Shown here: piece after piece, positions 34,705 through 42,715 of the stretch
Layout of the letters: every line of letters begins with the position of its first letter
How positions within the stretch are numbered: the stretch's first letter is position 1
From: an uncultured Mycoplasmatota bacterium
GTDB lineage: Bacteria > Bacillota_I > Bacilli_A > RF39 > UBA660
DNA length: 56,803 nucleotides
Reading direction: 5' to 3'
NCBI GenBank assembly: GCA_900553835.1
Contig: USFF01000006.1
Span: 1 to 56,803 of the forward strand
The notes under the pieces: model-generated
Databases searched by the model: none
Told to the model about the DNA's origin: nothing
Seen by the model: only the letters and a program-made list of their open reading frames with translations
Made by a program: the position numbers and the translations under genes

Positions 34705-34746
34705 ATTATACTACTATTGTTAGCACTTGTCAAGCGTGAGTGCTAA
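34705..34746 (-). promoter_or_regulatory. CIRCE operator and promoter of hsp20
   Basis: TTAGCACTT-N9-GAGTGCTAA (34720-34746) matches the HrcA-binding CIRCE element with one mismatch. On the minus strand TTGACA (34728-34733) lies inside the operator spacer and TATAAT (34705-34710) follows after 17 bp, so bound HrcA would cover the -35 box. Confidence 0.92.
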
Positions 34747-34862
34747 ATTTGTTTAAATAATTAAACATTAATATTATATGAGAATTTTAATTAAATATGT
34801 ATGTAAATATTGGTAAGTATTTATAGATAAAATTGTTAATAATACAAATGGGAGTGATAAGT

Positions 34863-35060
34863 ATGAATGAAGTACCTAATATAATTTCTACTAAGGATTT
34901 GGATTACATTAAAGATATGCTTAAATGGAATTTTGTTTTAGTCAAGAAAGCAAACTTTTTTATGGAAGTTATAACTGATGAAGATGCTAAGAAACTTATA
35001 GAGAAAGTTATTAAAGTACACAAGAGTCAATATGAAAAGATTATGGATATTTTAAAATAG
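34863..35060 (+). CDS. small CotF-related protein
   Basis: This 65-residue protein is mostly two helices (DLDYIKDMLKWNFVLVKKA and AKKLIEKVIKVHKSQYEKI) and resembles the short coat-F-like proteins that accompany CotF genes in Bacillota. The start at 34863 follows GGGAG; an in-frame ATG at 34833 has no such site. It is eight bases before the CotF-like gene, so the pair is an operon. A role in the spore coat is inferred from the partner. Confidence 0.6.
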   Translation: MNEVPNIISTKDLDYIKDMLKWNFVLVKKANFFMEVITDEDAKKLIEKVIKVHKSQYEKIMDILK

Positions 35061-35068
35061 GAGGAGTT

Positions 35069-35374
35069 ATGTCTAAGATAGAGAATAAGAAAAAGGAAGT
35101 TAAGAAAACAAAGGAAATTAATGAAGTCGATATTTTAAATGATTTACTTCTTTATGAAAAGAATATGAGTAATAGTTATAGCACAGCTTTAAACGAGATG
35201 AGTAATAAGGTTTTATTTAGAAAGGTTTTTACTTTGTTTAAGGAAAGTAAAGGACTAGGAAGAGATATTTTTGATTTTATGTTTAAAAGTGGGTGGTATA
35301 GTTTAGAAACAGCAAGTGAAGAAAAAATTAATAAAGCATATCTTGATGCTAAAAAGGAATATGGTGAACTTTAG
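35069..35374 (+). CDS. CotF-family spore coat protein
   Basis: This 101-residue protein has a Lys-rich start, then LLLYEKNMSNSYSTALNEMSNKVLFRKVFTLFKES and a terminal IFDFMFKSGWYSLETA, the pattern of the CotF coat family (a ferritin-like helical fold). In Bacillus, CotF is a component of the spore coat. Its stop codon overlaps that of the convergent gene by three bases. Presence suggests a spore-forming ancestor or present sporulation. Confidence 0.85.
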   Translation: MSKIENKKKEVKKTKEINEVDILNDLLLYEKNMSNSYSTALNEMSNKVLFRKVFTLFKESKGLGRDIFDFMFKSGWYSLETASEEKINKAYLDAKKEYGEL

Positions 35375-35736
35375 TTATAAAGTCCACCATATTTGTCTTC
35401 CATTTTATCTATTTCATTACGTAGTGAAGCAAAAACTGCTTTCATTTCTTCTGGGTATACTTCACTTAGTATTTTTCTTAAGTATTCTATGTTATATTCA
35501 AGTGGATTATAAAGATTTTTTACATCTTTACTGTTAATGTTCATGACTGTACCATGAACTCTTCTTTCTATTAAACCTTGACTTGCAGAGTTAGTTATTA
35601 TTAACTGGCTTATTAGCATAAGCCAGTTGCCTATTACGTTTTGTTCGTTTGCAGTGAAGTCATCAATTAATAAGTAACCAATAAGTACACATATTGCTGT
35701 TGACACTTTTGGGTTTAAGTTAAATAAATCTTCCAT
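35371..35736 (-). CDS. conserved hypothetical protein
   Basis: This 121-residue protein begins NLNPKVSTAICVLIGYLLIDDFTANEQNVIGNWLMLISQLI, a partly hydrophobic helix pair, and ends in an acidic helical tail with EEMKAVFASLRNEIDKME. I do not recognise a named family. The pattern looks membrane-associated rather than truly transmembrane. It converges on the CotF gene with overlapping stop codons and is divergent from rubrerythrin. Confidence 0.65.
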   Translation of the reverse strand: MEDLFNLNPKVSTAICVLIGYLLIDDFTANEQNVIGNWLMLISQLIITNSASQGLIERRVHGTVMNINSKDVKNLYNPLEYNIEYLRKILSEVYPEEMKAVFASLRNEIDKMEDKYGGLYN

Positions 35737-35791
35737 AACCTCACCACTTTATAAAATTTTATTCTTTCGTCTTTATTTTCATAACTTATTT

Positions 35792-35800
35792 TGATATAAT
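35792..35800 (+). promoter_or_regulatory. extended -10 promoter of rubrerythrin
   Basis: TGATATAAT lies 23 bases before the rubrerythrin ATG, with AGAGAGG as ribosome-binding site. Confidence 0.65.
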
Positions 35801-35823
35801 TATGAATGAAAGAGAGGTAAGTT

Positions 35824-36363
35824 ATGGAATTAAAAGGAAGTAAAACAGAGAAGAATTTAATGACTGCTTTTGCAGGAGAGAGTCAGGCAAGAAATAAATA
35901 TACTTTTTATGCTAGTCAAGCGAAGAAGGAAGGCTATGAACAGATAGCAAGTATTTTTGAAGAGACTGCTGGTAATGAAAAGGAACATGCTAAGATGTGG
36001 TTTAAACTTTTACATGATGGTAAGGTTCCAAGTACTAGTGAAAATTTAAAGGATGCTGCAAATGGTGAAAACTATGAGTGGACTGATATGTATAAAGAGT
36101 TTAGTGAAACTGCTAAAGAAGAAGGTTTTGATGATATAGCTGAGTTATTTAGACTTGTTGGTGATATTGAAAAGGAACACGAAGAGAGATATTTAACTCT
36201 ACTAAGGAAGGTAGAAGATAATTTAGTATTTTCTTCAGAAGAAGAAACTATTTGGATATGTAGAAATTGTGGACATGTTTATAGAAGTAAGGAAGCACTT
36301 GAAGTGTGCCCAGTATGTAAACATGGAAAGGCTTATCAAGAGAGAAGAGCTACTAATTATTAG
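35824..36363 (+). CDS. rubrerythrin
   Basis: This 179-residue protein has a ferritin-like four-helix domain with the di-iron ligands in AGESQARNKYTFYA, NEKEHAKMWF and IEKEHEERY, and a C-terminal rubredoxin domain with CRNCGHVY and CPVCKHGK. It reduces hydrogen peroxide in anaerobes using electrons passed through the rubredoxin iron. Length and domains are typical. It is monocistronic and supports an anaerobic lifestyle. Confidence 0.95.
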   Translation: MELKGSKTEKNLMTAFAGESQARNKYTFYASQAKKEGYEQIASIFEETAGNEKEHAKMWFKLLHDGKVPSTSENLKDAANGENYEWTDMYKEFSETAKEEGFDDIAELFRLVGDIEKEHEERYLTLLRKVEDNLVFSSEEETIWICRNCGHVYRSKEALEVCPVCKHGKAYQERRATNY

Positions 36364-36384
36364 TAGTTTTTTAGTTTAGATTAT

Positions 36385-37269
36385 ATGATTTTGAATGTAA
36401 GTGGTAGAACTGATATAGTTGCTTTTTATAGTAAATGGTTTATGAATAGGTATAGGGAAGGCTATGTAGATGTGAGAAATCCTTTTTATCCTAAAAATGT
36501 GAGTAGAATATGTTTTGATGATGTAGACTTAATACTTTTTTGTACTAAGAATGCAAGGCCAATTATTCCATATTTAAGTGAGATAAAGAAGAATATTATT
36601 TTTTATGTTACATTAACTCCTTATAAAAAAAGATATTGAATCTAATGTTAAGGATAAGAAATTAGTTATCAAGGATATTAAAGAGTTAGCTAAAATACTT
36701 GGTAAAGATTTTGTTTATGTTAGATATGATCCTATATTTATTAGTGATAAGTATAATATTTTCTATCACGTTAAAGCTTTTGATAAACTTTGTAAGCTTT
36801 TAAATGGTTATGTAAATACTATTATAGTTTCTTTTATAGATAATTATAAGAATGTTAGAAAGAATGAAAAAACTTTAAATTTTAAAGAATTTACTGAAGA
36901 AGATTATAGAATTATCGGAGAGAATTTTAGTAAAAGTGCTAGAGAAAATAATATTAAAGTTCAAACTTGTTTTGAAGAAGAGGATTTAATTCAGTATGGC
37001 TTTGATAAGGGTGAGTGTTTAAGTCATGAACTTGCTTATGTTTTAACAGGTAAAAGTTTAAGAATTGGACAGCTAGAAAAGGTGGGAAATGCAAATGCGT
37101 AGAAATGGTTGATATAGGTGCTTATAATACATGTAATCATATGTGCAAGTATTGTTATGCTAATTTTAATGAGGAAGAGGTTTTAAGTAATATTAGAAAT
37201 CATGATGAAAACTCTAGTTTATTAATTGGTGTTTTAAATAATGATGATGAGGTTAAGGTAAGAAAATGA
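36385..37269 (+). pseudogene. DUF1848 protein broken by two frameshifts
   Basis: The three open pieces together spell one DUF1848-type protein: ILNVSGRTDIVAFYSKWFMNRY and LFCTKNARPI at the start, YVRYDPIF and VQTCFEEEDL in the middle, and the iron-sulfur-like CNHMCKYCYANF near the end. The first break is one extra A in the run at 36625-36631. The second is one A too few at 37052-37055, which restores the frame. Both lie in A homopolymers, so real decay or sequencing error are both possible. Confidence 0.82.
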
Positions 37270-37293
37270 TTAAATTTATGATAGGAGAAGAGT

Positions 37294-38463
37294 ATGAAAA
37301 GACTTTTACAAATTAGTTTTGATATTTTTTTGACGTCGATATGTCCGATTATAATTTGGATAGCTCTTGGTTTTATAGTGGATAAAGAAATATCAAATGT
37401 TCTTATTATAACTTATCCTTTGCAATTTTTTTATATGATTTTTACTGAAATTTTTTCAGTTGGTCCAAATATAACTGATAGTAAAAATGATGATAAATGT
37501 GTAGTTAAATCAAATATGTTATTTGGAGGGGTCTTTGTCTTTTTGATTACAATTTTATTAGTTCTAAATATTGATAGGTATATTTTATTCTTTAATTTAG
37601 AGACAAGTATTTATCATACTTATACTATTTATTCAGTATTTTTAATGTTCTTTGGATTTTTAATGCAACTTATATCACAAAAACTTTATTATGAAAGTAA
37701 GAATTCTTTGTCTAATAAAGTAAATATGAAATTTAATGTAATTAATTTAGTTTCTGTTATAGTGTTTTCAATAATATTTAAAAATTATTTTGCTGTTTTG
37801 TTAACTGTTATAATAGATATGATTTTTATTTTTTATTGTTTTAGTAAGAATTTTAAATTTGTTAAATTAAATTTAAGTATTAAGAAGAACATTAAGAATG
37901 TTTCTTTTAAAATTTGGGGAAATGTTGGAATGCTTTTAATTTATCTAACAGGTATACAGAATGTTGTTTCTTTTGGAAAGGAATATTTAAATGCTATAAA
38001 TTTTGATAGCATTACATCTGATACACAGTGGGATATGTTAAATAGTATTAGTACATCAGCTAAAATTGATATTTCAAAAGATAATTTTGATTATAAGAAA
38101 TCATTAAAAGATGCATACAAGTTACTTTTATTACTTATGTTGTCCATGTTAATAATGAACTTTAGTTTGTACTGGTTTTATAAACCAGATTTGAAAATAT
38201 ATATTATTATATTTGTAGTACAAATTATAGATATGGTTTTAAATGTACCTGCTTTTATTAAATGGGATTATTTACAAATAAAAGATAATAATAAAAAACA
38301 TAATTTTGCATATGTGTTTTGTAGAATTCTAAGATTTTTATGTTCATTTTTACCAACTGGTTTTTGTACATATATAGGTCAGCTTGTATCAGGAACATAT
38401 AAGTATATTTATTCAAGTGTTAAAACTAAAAAGTTTCTAGCATTTAAAAAAACATCAGGCTGA
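37294..38463 (+). CDS. polytopic membrane protein, possibly MATE-like
   Basis: This 389-residue protein has about ten hydrophobic segments in two groups (about 5-185 and 205-370), joined by a basic loop. The layout resembles multidrug/flippase (MATE/MOP) transporters but no diagnostic motif is clear, so the call is tentative. It starts 24 bases after the broken DUF1848 gene with a GGAGAAG site. A strong terminator overlaps its stop codon. Confidence 0.5.
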   Translation: MKRLLQISFDIFLTSICPIIIWIALGFIVDKEISNVLIITYPLQFFYMIFTEIFSVGPNITDSKNDDKCVVKSNMLFGGVFVFLITILLVLNIDRYILFFNLETSIYHTYTIYSVFLMFFGFLMQLISQKLYYESKNSLSNKVNMKFNVINLVSVIVFSIIFKNYFAVLLTVIIDMIFIFYCFSKNFKFVKLNLSIKKNIKNVSFKIWGNVGMLLIYLTGIQNVVSFGKEYLNAINFDSITSDTQWDMLNSISTSAKIDISKDNFDYKKSLKDAYKLLLLLMLSMLIMNFSLYWFYKPDLKIYIIIFVVQIIDMVLNVPAFIKWDYLQIKDNNKKHNFAYVFCRILRFLCSFLPTGFCTYIGQLVSGTYKYIYSSVKTKKFLAFKKTSG

Positions 38464-38473
38464 TGTTTTTTTC
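38446..38473 (+). terminator. terminator of the polytopic membrane gene
   Basis: AAAAAAACATCA, loop GGC and TGATGTTTTTTT form a 12-bp stem that includes the stop codon. Confidence 0.85.
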
Positions 38474-38474
38474 T

Positions 38475-38717
38475 TTATGGTAAATCTTTTAATAATTCTG
38501 TTATGTGTACATTTAGTATTTTTGATAAGTGATATAGGCTTCCTACTGATATAGTTTGATAGACTTTTTGACTTTCTAAATTACCTATAAAACTTAATGA
38601 GTAGTTGCTTTCTTCTGCTAATTTTTCTTGAGTAAGACCTTTTTCTTTTCTTATTCTTTTTAAGTTTTGGCCTATTATGAAATATATTTTATTTTCATCA
38701 TTATTATTGTTAATCAT
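38475..38717 (-). CDS. XRE-family repressor
   Basis: This 80-residue protein is an HTH_3 domain: IGQNLKRIRKEKGLTQEKLA and the recognition region SNYSLSFIGNLESQ. It is divergent from three zinc-ribbon membrane genes. A perfect 12-bp inverted repeat lies between them, making it their likely regulator. Its minus-strand -10 is TGAGATAAT, the same as for the XRE gene at 16613. Confidence 0.92.
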   Translation of the reverse strand: MINNNNDENKIYFIIGQNLKRIRKEKGLTQEKLAEESNYSLSFIGNLESQKVYQTISVGSLYHLSKILNVHITELLKDLP

Positions 38718-38758
38718 ATTAATCGCCTTCCAAACTAATTATCTCAAAAAAAGTTTTG

Positions 38759-38797
38759 ACATTTTATCTACTATTCATAGATAAAATGTGATATAAT
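38759..38797 (+). promoter_or_regulatory. palindromic operator and promoter of the zinc-ribbon operon
   Basis: ACATTTTATCTA (38759-38770), a seven-base centre and TAGATAAAATGT (38778-38789) are a perfect inverted repeat. The extended -10 TGATATAAT (38789-38797) touches its right arm. A repressor bound here would block the promoter. Confidence 0.8.
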
Positions 38798-38817
38798 ATT
38801 GATTAGGAGGTAAAGTA

Positions 38818-39336
38818 GTGGCGTTAGTTAAATGTGATGAGTGTGGTAAAGAAATTAGTGATAGTGCTAAAAAGTGTCCACACTGTGGGATTGGTACTAA
38901 AGAAAAGGATAATTCAAATAGTGAAAAGTATGATTTTTATTTTATAATTTCATTGCTTCTAATAATAATTGTAGGTATTCTTGCTTTAAAGCATTATTCT
39001 TTTTTCAAAGTAGTAATTGGTTATTTTAAGGAAGGTAGTCTAGTCTTAGGTGTGCATTCAATCATGTATTTTTTTGTAAAAGTTTTTGAAATATTGTTAC
39101 TTTGTTTTTTGTATGGCTTTAAAAAGACAGATAAAAAAGTATTTTCTAATTTTTCATTAATTAGTTTGATTTGTTTTATAGGTTTTAATTATTATATGAA
39201 TTGTTTAGATACTAATGGATTTGATTTTTCTTTAGTTATTGATGCAATTAAATACTCTAGTAATGAAGTACTTATTGCTATTATGACTTATTCTTTAGTG
39301 ATGTGCAGTTCAAAAAAGAAGGAAGGGAGTAAATAG
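38818..39336 (+). CDS. zinc-ribbon membrane protein
   Basis: This 172-residue protein starts with a zinc ribbon, CDECGKEISDSAKKCPHCG, followed by four membrane segments (about 40-60, 80-105, 112-130, 150-168). The start is GTG at 38818, seven bases after AGGAGG. The ribbon is nearly identical in layout to those of the next two genes. Such proteins are common in Bacillota and their role is unknown; the ribbon may sit on the cytoplasmic face and recruit partners. Confidence 0.78.
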   Translation: MALVKCDECGKEISDSAKKCPHCGIGTKEKDNSNSEKYDFYFIISLLLIIIVGILALKHYSFFKVVIGYFKEGSLVLGVHSIMYFFVKVFEILLLCFLYGFKKTDKKVFSNFSLISLICFIGFNYYMNCLDTNGFDFSLVIDAIKYSSNEVLIAIMTYSLVMCSSKKKEGSK

Positions 39337-39338
39337 TT

Positions 39339-39902
39339 ATGGCTTTAGTTAAGTGTAGTGAATGTGGAAGCGATATAAGCGATAAATCTAAAACGTGTCC
39401 TCACTGTGGGCATGAAAATAGTGTTTGGATATGCCCCGAATGTAAGGGTGAGGTAGGTAAATGGGTAAATACTTGTCCTAACTGTGGGTATAAGAAAGGT
39501 TTACTTAGTAAAGGTAAGGAAAAAAATAATATGATTATTTATCCAGTGGTAATTATAGGCTTAATAGTTCTTATAAAATTATTTAAATCAATGGGCGGGG
39601 TTAATCTTGAAGATGTTTTTAATGCGGTAGGATGTGATAATTATTACTGTGATTTAGCAGATGATGGAAGTTATTTATCTGTAGATACTAATCCTCTTGA
39701 TTTAGATGATTATTCTAGTTCTACAGCTATTAAATATGTAAAAAATATTAATAGCGAATTAGGTTTTAGTGATGCTCTTTATACTAAAATGGGTAAGACA
39801 AGAGCACTTGATGGAACTCAAACGGATGAGAATAGTAAGGTTAAGGTTAGCTGGACTTACCATCCTGATAAGGGTTTGTCTGTTGTTTATTATAAGAAGT
39901 AA
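39339..39902 (+). CDS. double zinc-ribbon membrane protein
   Basis: Two zinc ribbons (CSECGSDISDKSKTCPHCG and CPECKGEVGKWVNTCPNCG) occupy the first 55 residues. A single membrane helix (about 67-80) follows, then an extracellular domain with a CDNYYCDLADDGSYLSVDTNP stretch and two cysteines. It starts two bases after the first zinc-ribbon gene. The outer part is unrecognised; the pattern suggests a sensor or scaffold that spans the membrane. Confidence 0.75.
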   Translation: MALVKCSECGSDISDKSKTCPHCGHENSVWICPECKGEVGKWVNTCPNCGYKKGLLSKGKEKNNMIIYPVVIIGLIVLIKLFKSMGGVNLEDVFNAVGCDNYYCDLADDGSYLSVDTNPLDLDDYSSSTAIKYVKNINSELGFSDALYTKMGKTRALDGTQTDENSKVKVSWTYHPDKGLSVVYYKK

Positions 39903-39915
39903 GTGAGGTAGGAAT

Positions 39916-41001
39916 ATGGTTTTAATTAAGTGTTCTGTATGCAAAAAAGATGTGAGTGATAGTGCTAAAAAGTGTCCTCACTGTGGGAATAGTGTTATTA
40001 AGGAAAGAAGAGGAGTAAGTTCGTGTCCTAGATGCGGAGAAATAATTGAAGAGTTTTCTAGAGAATGCCCTAGATGTGGGATAAATTTGGAAGAGAGCAC
40101 TTCAATTAGTGAAAAAAAGAAAGATCTGCCAAATAGTGTTAGAGTTCTCAAAATGATGATTGTAGTTATTGTTGTTGCTTTGGCAATTGGAATAATGGGT
40201 ATTGTTTTTATAAATAAAGATAAATTTGAAGAAGAGGAAATTGTTCAAAGTAATGATAGAAATACTTCTGTAGCCCAAATTATGGTTAATACAGAGTATA
40301 TTAATATTAGAGAAAGTAAGAGTGTTGATAGTGAAATAATTGGTAAGGTTTATAGGGGAGAAATATATACTGTTTTAAGTGAAGATGCGGATAGTTCTTA
40401 TAGATGGATTGAAATTAGAACCAATAATAATATTCATGGATATATTTCTGGAATGGCTGATTATGTTACAAAGTTAGATCTTGATAATGGTAATGATAGT
40501 GAAAAAGAAGCAGAAGAAAATGTTTTAAGTGTTACTAAAAATGAAACTAAAGAAGTGATTGGTACTTATAATGGAAAAGAGATAAAAGCAGAAATAACTG
40601 TTAAGGGTGTGTACTGGAAAACTAAACTTATGCCACCTACTCCAAGACAATCTTTTTATACTTATTATGATGAAAATCCTGGTGAAGTGTATACAGTTGT
40701 AGAAATGGAAGTAAAAAATATTGGTACTGAAAGTTTTTCAGACTATGTATTTGAAGGTTTTTTATCTGATACTTGTACACCTACATTTATGTTTGATGGT
40801 GGTTATAAGTATACTGGTATAACTGTAATAGAAAGAGAAGTGGATAGTAGTGGAAGATATGATTTGGGTAGTTTTTACTCTATTGATCCTTTAGCAACTA
40901 AAAGATTATATTTATTTAAAATAGTGCCAGCTGAAACAAAAGATTTAGGTTTGACAGTTAATGTATGTTTTGGCGATAATGAATTAAAGATTAATTGGTA
41001 A
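39916..41001 (+). CDS. double zinc-ribbon membrane protein with SH3-like and DUF4352-like domains
   Basis: Two zinc ribbons (about 5-50) precede a membrane helix (about 75-97). Outside the membrane lies a bacterial SH3 domain (about 118-175, with NTEYINIRESKSVDSEIIG). The C-terminal part (about 210-361) has GEVYTVVEMEVKNIGTESFSDYVF, as in DUF4352-type domains. SH3 domains of this sort bind cell-wall peptides, so it may join cytoplasmic partners to the wall. It is the last gene of the XRE-controlled operon. Confidence 0.8.
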   Translation: MVLIKCSVCKKDVSDSAKKCPHCGNSVIKERRGVSSCPRCGEIIEEFSRECPRCGINLEESTSISEKKKDLPNSVRVLKMMIVVIVVALAIGIMGIVFINKDKFEEEEIVQSNDRNTSVAQIMVNTEYINIRESKSVDSEIIGKVYRGEIYTVLSEDADSSYRWIEIRTNNNIHGYISGMADYVTKLDLDNGNDSEKEAEENVLSVTKNETKEVIGTYNGKEIKAEITVKGVYWKTKLMPPTPRQSFYTYYDENPGEVYTVVEMEVKNIGTESFSDYVFEGFLSDTCTPTFMFDGGYKYTGITVIEREVDSSGRYDLGSFYSIDPLATKRLYLFKIVPAETKDLGLTVNVCFGDNELKINW

Positions 41002-41002
41002 T

Positions 41003-41037
41003 ATAAAAGAGTTACAGATAAATTGTAACTCTTTTAT
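41003..41037. terminator. bidirectional terminator
   Basis: ATAAAAGAGTTAC (41003-41015) and its complement (41025-41037) around a nine-base loop; serves the zinc-ribbon operon and the convergent small gene. Confidence 0.85.
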
Positions 41038-41279
41038 AGTGATTTATTTTTATAGTTATTAAGTTCATTTAAATAATAAGAATATTCTTCATCATCTAGT
41101 CTTCCTTCTGTAAATACGTTTAGATTAATTAAATCATTTACTGTAGTTAGTGCTAATTCCTTGTTAGTTAGATATAGTGTGTTAAATAAATTTATGTATG
41201 TTTTGAATTCTGAATACATTATTGGTGTGTTATTTTCTTTTAGTGATTTAATTTTATTTATAAATTCTTGGATATTCAT
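41034..41279 (-). CDS. hypothetical small helical protein
   Basis: This 81-residue acidic protein is predicted to be all helix, with no signal or membrane segment: IQEFINKIKSLKENN, a Tyr/Phe-rich middle and an acidic DDEEYSYYLNEL end. I do not recognise it. An AAAGGAG site precedes the ATG. It lies just downstream of tRNA-Asn on the same strand but after its own terminator. Confidence 0.6.
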   Translation of the reverse strand: MNIQEFINKIKSLKENNTPIMYSEFKTYINLFNTLYLTNKELALTTVNDLINLNVFTEGRLDDEEYSYYLNELNNYKNKSL

Positions 41280-41322
41280 TTTATCTCCTTTACTTAGGTT
41301 TTCACTTATGGTTTAGCTAAAT

Positions 41323-41343
41323 AAAAAAGCGCACGAATGCACT
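41323..41343 (-). terminator. terminator of tRNA-Asn
   Basis: On the minus strand AGTGC, a six-base loop and GCGCT (41328-41343) precede a six-base U run (41323-41328). Confidence 0.65.
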
Positions 41344-41362
41344 TATTAATTTTAAAAAAATA

Positions 41363-41438
41363 TGGCGCCCGTTGCAGGACTCGAACCTGCGACCTAACGG
41401 TTAACAGCCGTGCGCTCTACCGACTGAGCTAAACGGGC
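41363..41438 (-). tRNA. tRNA-Asn (anticodon GTT), CCA encoded
   Basis: The minus strand folds as a full cloverleaf: acceptor GCCCGTT with AACGGGC, D-arm GCTC/GAGC, anticodon stem CACGG/CCGTT around loop CTGTTAA (anticodon GTT), T-arm GCAGG/CCTGC, discriminator G and encoded CCA. It stands alone with its own terminator. Confidence 0.97.
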
Positions 41439-41540
41439 GAATTACAAATATAATTGTACTAAAGTTTATGTATAAAGTCAACTTAAAATTAATAAAAAAA
41501 TAAAAAATGTTAAAATTTATGTAAAATTTAAGTGATTGTT

Positions 41541-41569
41541 TTGTATTTTATGTATAAATTTGGTACAAT
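41541..41569 (+). promoter_or_regulatory. promoter of the stand-alone AAA+ gene
   Basis: TTGTAT (41541-41546), a 17-bp spacer and TACAAT (41564-41569). Confidence 0.6.
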
Positions 41570-41592
41570 AACAATGTAAGAGAGTGATTTAT

Positions 41593-42540
41593 ATGAATGA
41601 AAATATTGAAATGATTGATTTTAATAATAATAAATTTAGTGTACTTGATACTTATGGAGAGAATTTAAAGACTAAAGAGTATATTACTGATCCGGCTATA
41701 GGTAGGGATAAGGAGATTAAAGAAACTTTATTAATACTTCTAACTCCTGAAAAAAGCGCTTTATTAGTTGGTAAACCAGGTATTGGTAAGACTGCTATAG
41801 TAGAAGGTATTGGTTATAGATTAGGTAAAGGACTTGTACCAGATGCTTTAAAGAACTATGATTTAATAAAAATAAATATTTCTAGTTTACTTGGTAATGC
41901 TGAAAGTAATGGTAATAGTGAAAATAAATTACAAATATTAGTTGATGAGCTTAAGACTAGAGAAAATATTATTCTTTTTATTGATGAGGTTCATTTACTT
42001 GTTAGTAGAAACACTAGTAATTTAAATGTTGATTTTGCTAATATGCTTAAACCTGGACTTGATAGGGGAACTATTAGAATGATAGGCGCTACTACTACTG
42101 AAGAGTATGAAAGTTATATTTTAAGAGATAGAGCATTTTTAAGAAGATTTCAAAGAGTAGATGTTTTAGAACCATCTATAGAGGATACTGTTAAGATTTT
42201 AATGGGTACATATCCTAAACTTGAAAAAAAGAGTAATGTATCTATACCTTATAGTGATTATCAAAAGGAAAATTTGTTTAGATTTATGGTTGAATTAACA
42301 GATGAGTATAAAAGAGTTTATGAAATAGGAAATAGGTATCCTGATATAGCACTCACTTTACTTGGTAATGCTTTTAGTAATGCTGTTTTTGAAAATAGAA
42401 GCACTATGTGTATTAAAAATATATATGATGCTATTAAGAATACTAAAAGTGTTTATGAAGATGCAAGAGTAAAAGCAATTAATGAATTTAAGGAAAAATT
42501 TAAGGATATTATTGAAAAAGAGGGTGCAATTCTTGATTAA
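41593..42540 (+). CDS. stand-alone ClpA/B-type AAA+ ATPase (single D1 module)
   Basis: This 315-residue protein has only one AAA+ module: Walker A GKPGIGKTA, Walker B ILFIDEVHLLV, sensor GATTTEEY and the arginine-finger region FLRRFQRV, followed by the D1 lid. The Clp N-domain, middle domain and second ring are missing, and there is no ClpP-binding loop in view. The start is at 41593; an in-frame GTG at 41584 overlaps the ribosome-binding region. It is monocistronic. Its substrate is unknown; it may cooperate with the ClpC-like protein. Confidence 0.82.
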   Translation: MNENIEMIDFNNNKFSVLDTYGENLKTKEYITDPAIGRDKEIKETLLILLTPEKSALLVGKPGIGKTAIVEGIGYRLGKGLVPDALKNYDLIKINISSLLGNAESNGNSENKLQILVDELKTRENIILFIDEVHLLVSRNTSNLNVDFANMLKPGLDRGTIRMIGATTTEEYESYILRDRAFLRRFQRVDVLEPSIEDTVKILMGTYPKLEKKSNVSIPYSDYQKENLFRFMVELTDEYKRVYEIGNRYPDIALTLLGNAFSNAVFENRSTMCIKNIYDAIKNTKSVYEDARVKAINEFKEKFKDIIEKEGAILD

Positions 42541-42544
42541 AGTG

Positions 42545-42576
42545 TAAATTTTTTATAAAATTTATAACTTTTTTTT
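42545..42576 (+). terminator. terminator of the stand-alone AAA+ gene
   Basis: TAAATTTT (42545-42552), loop TTAT and AAAATTTA (42557-42564), with a T run just beyond. Confidence 0.6.
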
Positions 42577-42715
42577 GATTAAATTTTTAATTTTAGTTGG
42601 AGTTTTCTTATTAAAAATTAAATTTTATATATGAAAATGGGCTATAAAATTTAAAATTTCATGTGTTTGCAATTTGATTTTAAGTGTGATAAACTCGGGT
42701 TTGAAAGGAGGTTTT

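Noticed and set aside
38756..38761. TTGACA as -35 of the zinc-ribbon operon
   Set aside because: It is 30 bp from the TATAAT at 38792, too far; the extended -10 explains the promoter better.
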